In this document: positions 5,567-7,214 of the stretch, one piece after another | Position numbering within the stretch: the stretch's first letter is position 1 | How the letters are laid out: every line of letters begins with the position of its first letter | Assembly (NCBI GenBank): GCA_013812995.1 | Contig: JACCSL010000453.1 | Coordinates: 1 to 7,214, forward strand | Origin: Ardenticatenales bacterium | GTDB taxonomy: Bacteria > Chloroflexota > Anaerolineae > Ardenticatenales > Ardenticatenaceae | Direction: 5' to 3' | DNA length: 7,214 nucleotides | The notes under the pieces: generated by a model | Seen by the model: only the letters and a program-made list of their open reading frames with translations | What the model was told of the DNA's origin: nothing | Database searches by the model: none | Program-made: the position numbers and the translations under genes

Positions 5567-5601
5567 GAAAGAGGCTCTGTCGCCCTGACAGAGCCTCTTT
5601 C
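5567..5601. terminator. Bidirectional intrinsic terminator between convergent operons
   Basis: A 15-bp perfect stem (5567-5581 with 5587-5601) has a 5-base loop, GCCCT. On the plus strand the right arm ends CTCTTTC and runs into ATTTTC; on the minus strand the stem is followed by CTCGTTTTCCC. It lies 10 bases after the stop of the 91-residue gene and 4 bases after the stop of holA on the other strand, so it can end both transcripts. Confidence 0.9.
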
Positions 5602-5605
5602 ATTT

Positions 5606-6589
5606 TCAGGCGGCGCGCTGGCTGGCTAGCTCCGCGATCAGCAGGTTGAGGGTCATAATCTGATCTGCCCCGCTTTTCATCGCCACATCCGACTCCAGGA
5701 GACGATCAAACGCCTGCTCGAGGCGCGGTACCGTGAAGTTCGGAACCTGCTTTACGATTTTCCCCAGGACAAAGGAACTCATGCCCAGGATACGTTGAAT
5801 ATCGCCCTGAGTCTTGCCCAGAGAGAGGAGTTCGGCCACCTGAAGCAGCAGCCGTATCTGTCGCGTGATCATCAGGTGGAGGTAGATGGCTTTCGAGGGC
5901 TCATCTGTCAGAACCTGTTGCGCCAGATTCAGCGCCCGCTTCGCATTCTTCGAGCCAATCGCATCTACCATCTCCCAGATACTGGCTTCCTGTACGTAAG
6001 GTACCAGCAACCGAACATCATCCTGTGTCACAGGCCGGTCGCCTGCGTAGGTGACCAACTTGCGCAGCTCCTGATCCAGCAGGCGCACATTGTCCCCGAC
6101 AAAGGTGGCCAGATCGGTTGCCGCCCGGCGATCTATCAGCCCCTGGTGCTGGCGGGCACGGCGCTGAATCCAGTCTGGTAACTCCTGCTCCTTGGGCAGC
6201 ACGAACTCTTTGAGGTAGACCGTGGGAGGCTTTCCCGAGGCCATCTCAGAGAGTTTCTTCCACAGCGCCATGCGCTTGTCCACCTCGCTCTCCATGAGAA
6301 AGAGGCGTGTGTACTCAGGGACCTGGGGCAGGTAGCTTTTCAACTGCTCGGCAAACTCCTTGGGTCCGCGCTTGGCGAGCCGATGGAGCAGCCCCTCGAT
6401 GATCACGATGCGGCGGTCACTCAAGAAAGGAATAGAGTCGCAGGCGTGACGCAACTCACCATAGGTTAGTTTATCTCCATCGAAACGAGCACAGTTCATG
6501 TCGCCCAGGGGATCATCCACCCGGTTCAGCAGCTTTGCCAGCGCCTCGTCGCGCGTGAGATCGTCGGTGCCATAGAAGAGGTAAATCAT
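5606..6589 (-). CDS. holA: DNA polymerase III delta subunit (clamp loader)
   Basis: The delta subunit is the part of the clamp loader that opens the beta sliding clamp during chromosome replication. At 327 residues it has the usual length. The N-terminal part starts M-I-Y-L-F-Y-G-T-D-D, the usual y-l-l-x-G-e-d strand and turn. P-F-L-S-D-R-R-I-V-I-I (54-64) is the typical delta segment, with F55-L56 as the likely clamp-contacting hydrophobic pair. The middle domain (about 140-210) includes L-L-D-Q-E-L-R-K-L and the C-terminal helical collar domain (213-327) includes I-W-E-M-V-D-A-I. A Walker A motif is absent, as is normal for delta. It lies 13 bases after the DUF6391-like gene with a GGAG close to the ATG, so the two are probably co-transcribed. 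It ends at the shared terminator. Confidence 0.95.
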   Translation of the reverse strand: MIYLFYGTDDLTRDEALAKLLNRVDDPLGDMNCARFDGDKLTYGELRHACDSIPFLSDRRIVIIEGLLHRLAKRGPKEFAEQLKSYLPQVPEYTRLFLMESEVDKRMALWKKLSEMASGKPPTVYLKEFVLPKEQELPDWIQRRARQHQGLIDRRAATDLATFVGDNVRLLDQELRKLVTYAGDRPVTQDDVRLLVPYVQEASIWEMVDAIGSKNAKRALNLAQQVLTDEPSKAIYLHLMITRQIRLLLQVAELLSLGKTQGDIQRILGMSSFVLGKIVKQVPNFTVPRLEQAFDRLLESDVAMKSGADQIMTLNLLIAELASQRAA

Positions 6590-6602
6590 AGCTCCGGGCG
6601 CT

Positions 6603-7118
6603 CTAGCCCTTTACCTCGACGAAGTAGATCGTGAGGGAGCCACGCTTCGTCTGGCGAATCTTTCCGATGGAGAGGTAGGAGGCGTCGGGGCAGGTGGTGA
6701 ATGCCTCCTGCACGGCCAGCCCGGCGGGCTGCGCAATGACCATCGCAGCGGTGGCGGCGAGGATCACGCGTGGCAGTTTGTCCAGGAGAGGCTCATCCTG
6801 GTTGAAGGAGAGGCTGGCAAGGAAGCTGCTCAGCCCCGTGAGCATCCCGGCCACGGCCAGATTGGTCCCGCAGCGCGGATGAATCGCCAACTCCGCCTCC
6901 CCAGCCTGAAGTCGCCGGAGCGCATCCTGCACCGCTTCTTCCACCATATCTTGCTCCACATTCCCATAGAGCCAGAAGCCATTTGGGGTCGAGCGGCCCA
7001 CCATGCTCAAACGATGAAAGCGCTGGCTCAACAGTGTAATCGTGGCGTGTTCCAACGCATGAACACGCCGCACCTTCCCGATGCCGGGCAGTTCCAGAAG
7101 CCAATCTTTTAGAGCCAT
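6603..7118 (-). CDS. DUF6391-like small membrane protein, 171 residues
   Basis: I place this in the DUF6391-type family, which I know mainly from Cyanobacteria and Chloroflexi and whose function is not established. The pattern is an N-terminal R-V-H-A-L-E-H-A-T (18-26), a segment G-x-x-T-P-N-G-F-W-L-Y-G (41-52), the motif H-P-R-C-G-T-N (80-86), then two hydrophobic stretches at about 87-104 and 116-136, and a C-terminal beta-rich part (146-171). The histidines (20, 24, 80) and cysteine 83 could form a metal site, but this is inference. The ATG has only a weak purine stretch (AGAGAG) upstream. It is the first gene of the pair with holA, 13 bases ahead of it, and is preceded by a 14-bp direct repeat. 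Confidence 0.8.
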   Translation of the reverse strand: MALKDWLLELPGIGKVRRVHALEHATITLLSQRFHRLSMVGRSTPNGFWLYGNVEQDMVEEAVQDALRRLQAGEAELAIHPRCGTNLAVAGMLTGLSSFLASLSFNQDEPLLDKLPRVILAATAAMVIAQPAGLAVQEAFTTCPDASYLSIGKIRQTKRGSLTIYFVEVKG

Positions 7119-7142
7119 GACACGGTCTCTCTTTCTAACAAT

Positions 7143-7178
7143 GTGACAGATGGCAGGGGAAGCAGTAACAGATGTCAG
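7143..7178. repeat. 14-bp direct repeat, possible regulatory site
   Basis: GTGACAGATGGCAG (7143-7156) and GTAACAGATGTCAG (7165-7178) match at 12 of 14 bases with starts 22 bases apart, about two helical turns. They lie 25 to 60 bases upstream of the DUF6391-like ATG, where a transcription factor pair could bind. No clear promoter is seen between them and the gene, and only 96 upstream bases are in the window. Confidence 0.4.
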
Positions 7179-7214
7179 CAGACGCTATTGCCCTCATCGG
7201 ACACACTACTCCCT

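Overview
The window is a GC-rich bacterial chromosome segment, densely packed with genes and with no rRNA, tRNA, CRISPR array or insertion sequence that I can recognise. A Chloroflexota host, possibly a Ktedonobacteria-like one, is my best guess. It rests on a small family with an HALEH...HPRCGTN signature (DUF6391-like, which I associate with Cyanobacteria and Chloroflexi), on the overall gene style, and on lineage-specific genes that I cannot place. The taxonomic call is weak.

Layout. Positions 1-259 hold no secure gene but carry a promoter. 260-1153 (+) encodes a 297-residue protein of unknown function. 1234-3734 (-) is a tight three-gene operon read right to left: a PyrK-like iron-sulfur flavoprotein relative, then an unrelated AT-rich 319-residue protein, then a PyrD-like TIM-barrel protein. 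Both pyr-like proteins keep the fold pattern of dihydroorotate dehydrogenase subunits but have lost most signature active-site and flavin-binding residues; PyrK keeps its four cluster cysteines. 3735-3909 is a divergent regulatory region. 3910-5556 (+) is a second three-gene operon: a compact FtsK/SpoIIIE-type P-loop ATPase, a two-helix membrane protein and a 91-residue protein with a basic repeated tail. It ends at a 15-bp perfect hairpin shared with the convergent operon on the other strand. 5606-7118 (-) holds the DNA polymerase III delta subunit gene (holA) and, upstream of it, a DUF6391-like membrane protein gene.

How the parts may work together. The FtsK-like motor lacks its own membrane domain and is translationally coupled to a separate small membrane protein, so the operon may encode a split DNA-translocation or DNA-partition module. 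The 297-residue gene is unlinked to this operon, but both are preceded by the same 11-bp element at the same distance from a -10 box (CGTTTCTGTCG-N11-TATAWT), suggesting co-regulation. The FtsK-like operon has a second, near-consensus promoter, and an inverted repeat that could hide its ribosome-binding site only in transcripts from the upstream promoter. The pyr-like operon looks like a repurposed redox or sensing pair rather than pyrimidine biosynthesis. Functions of the unknown proteins are not claimed.
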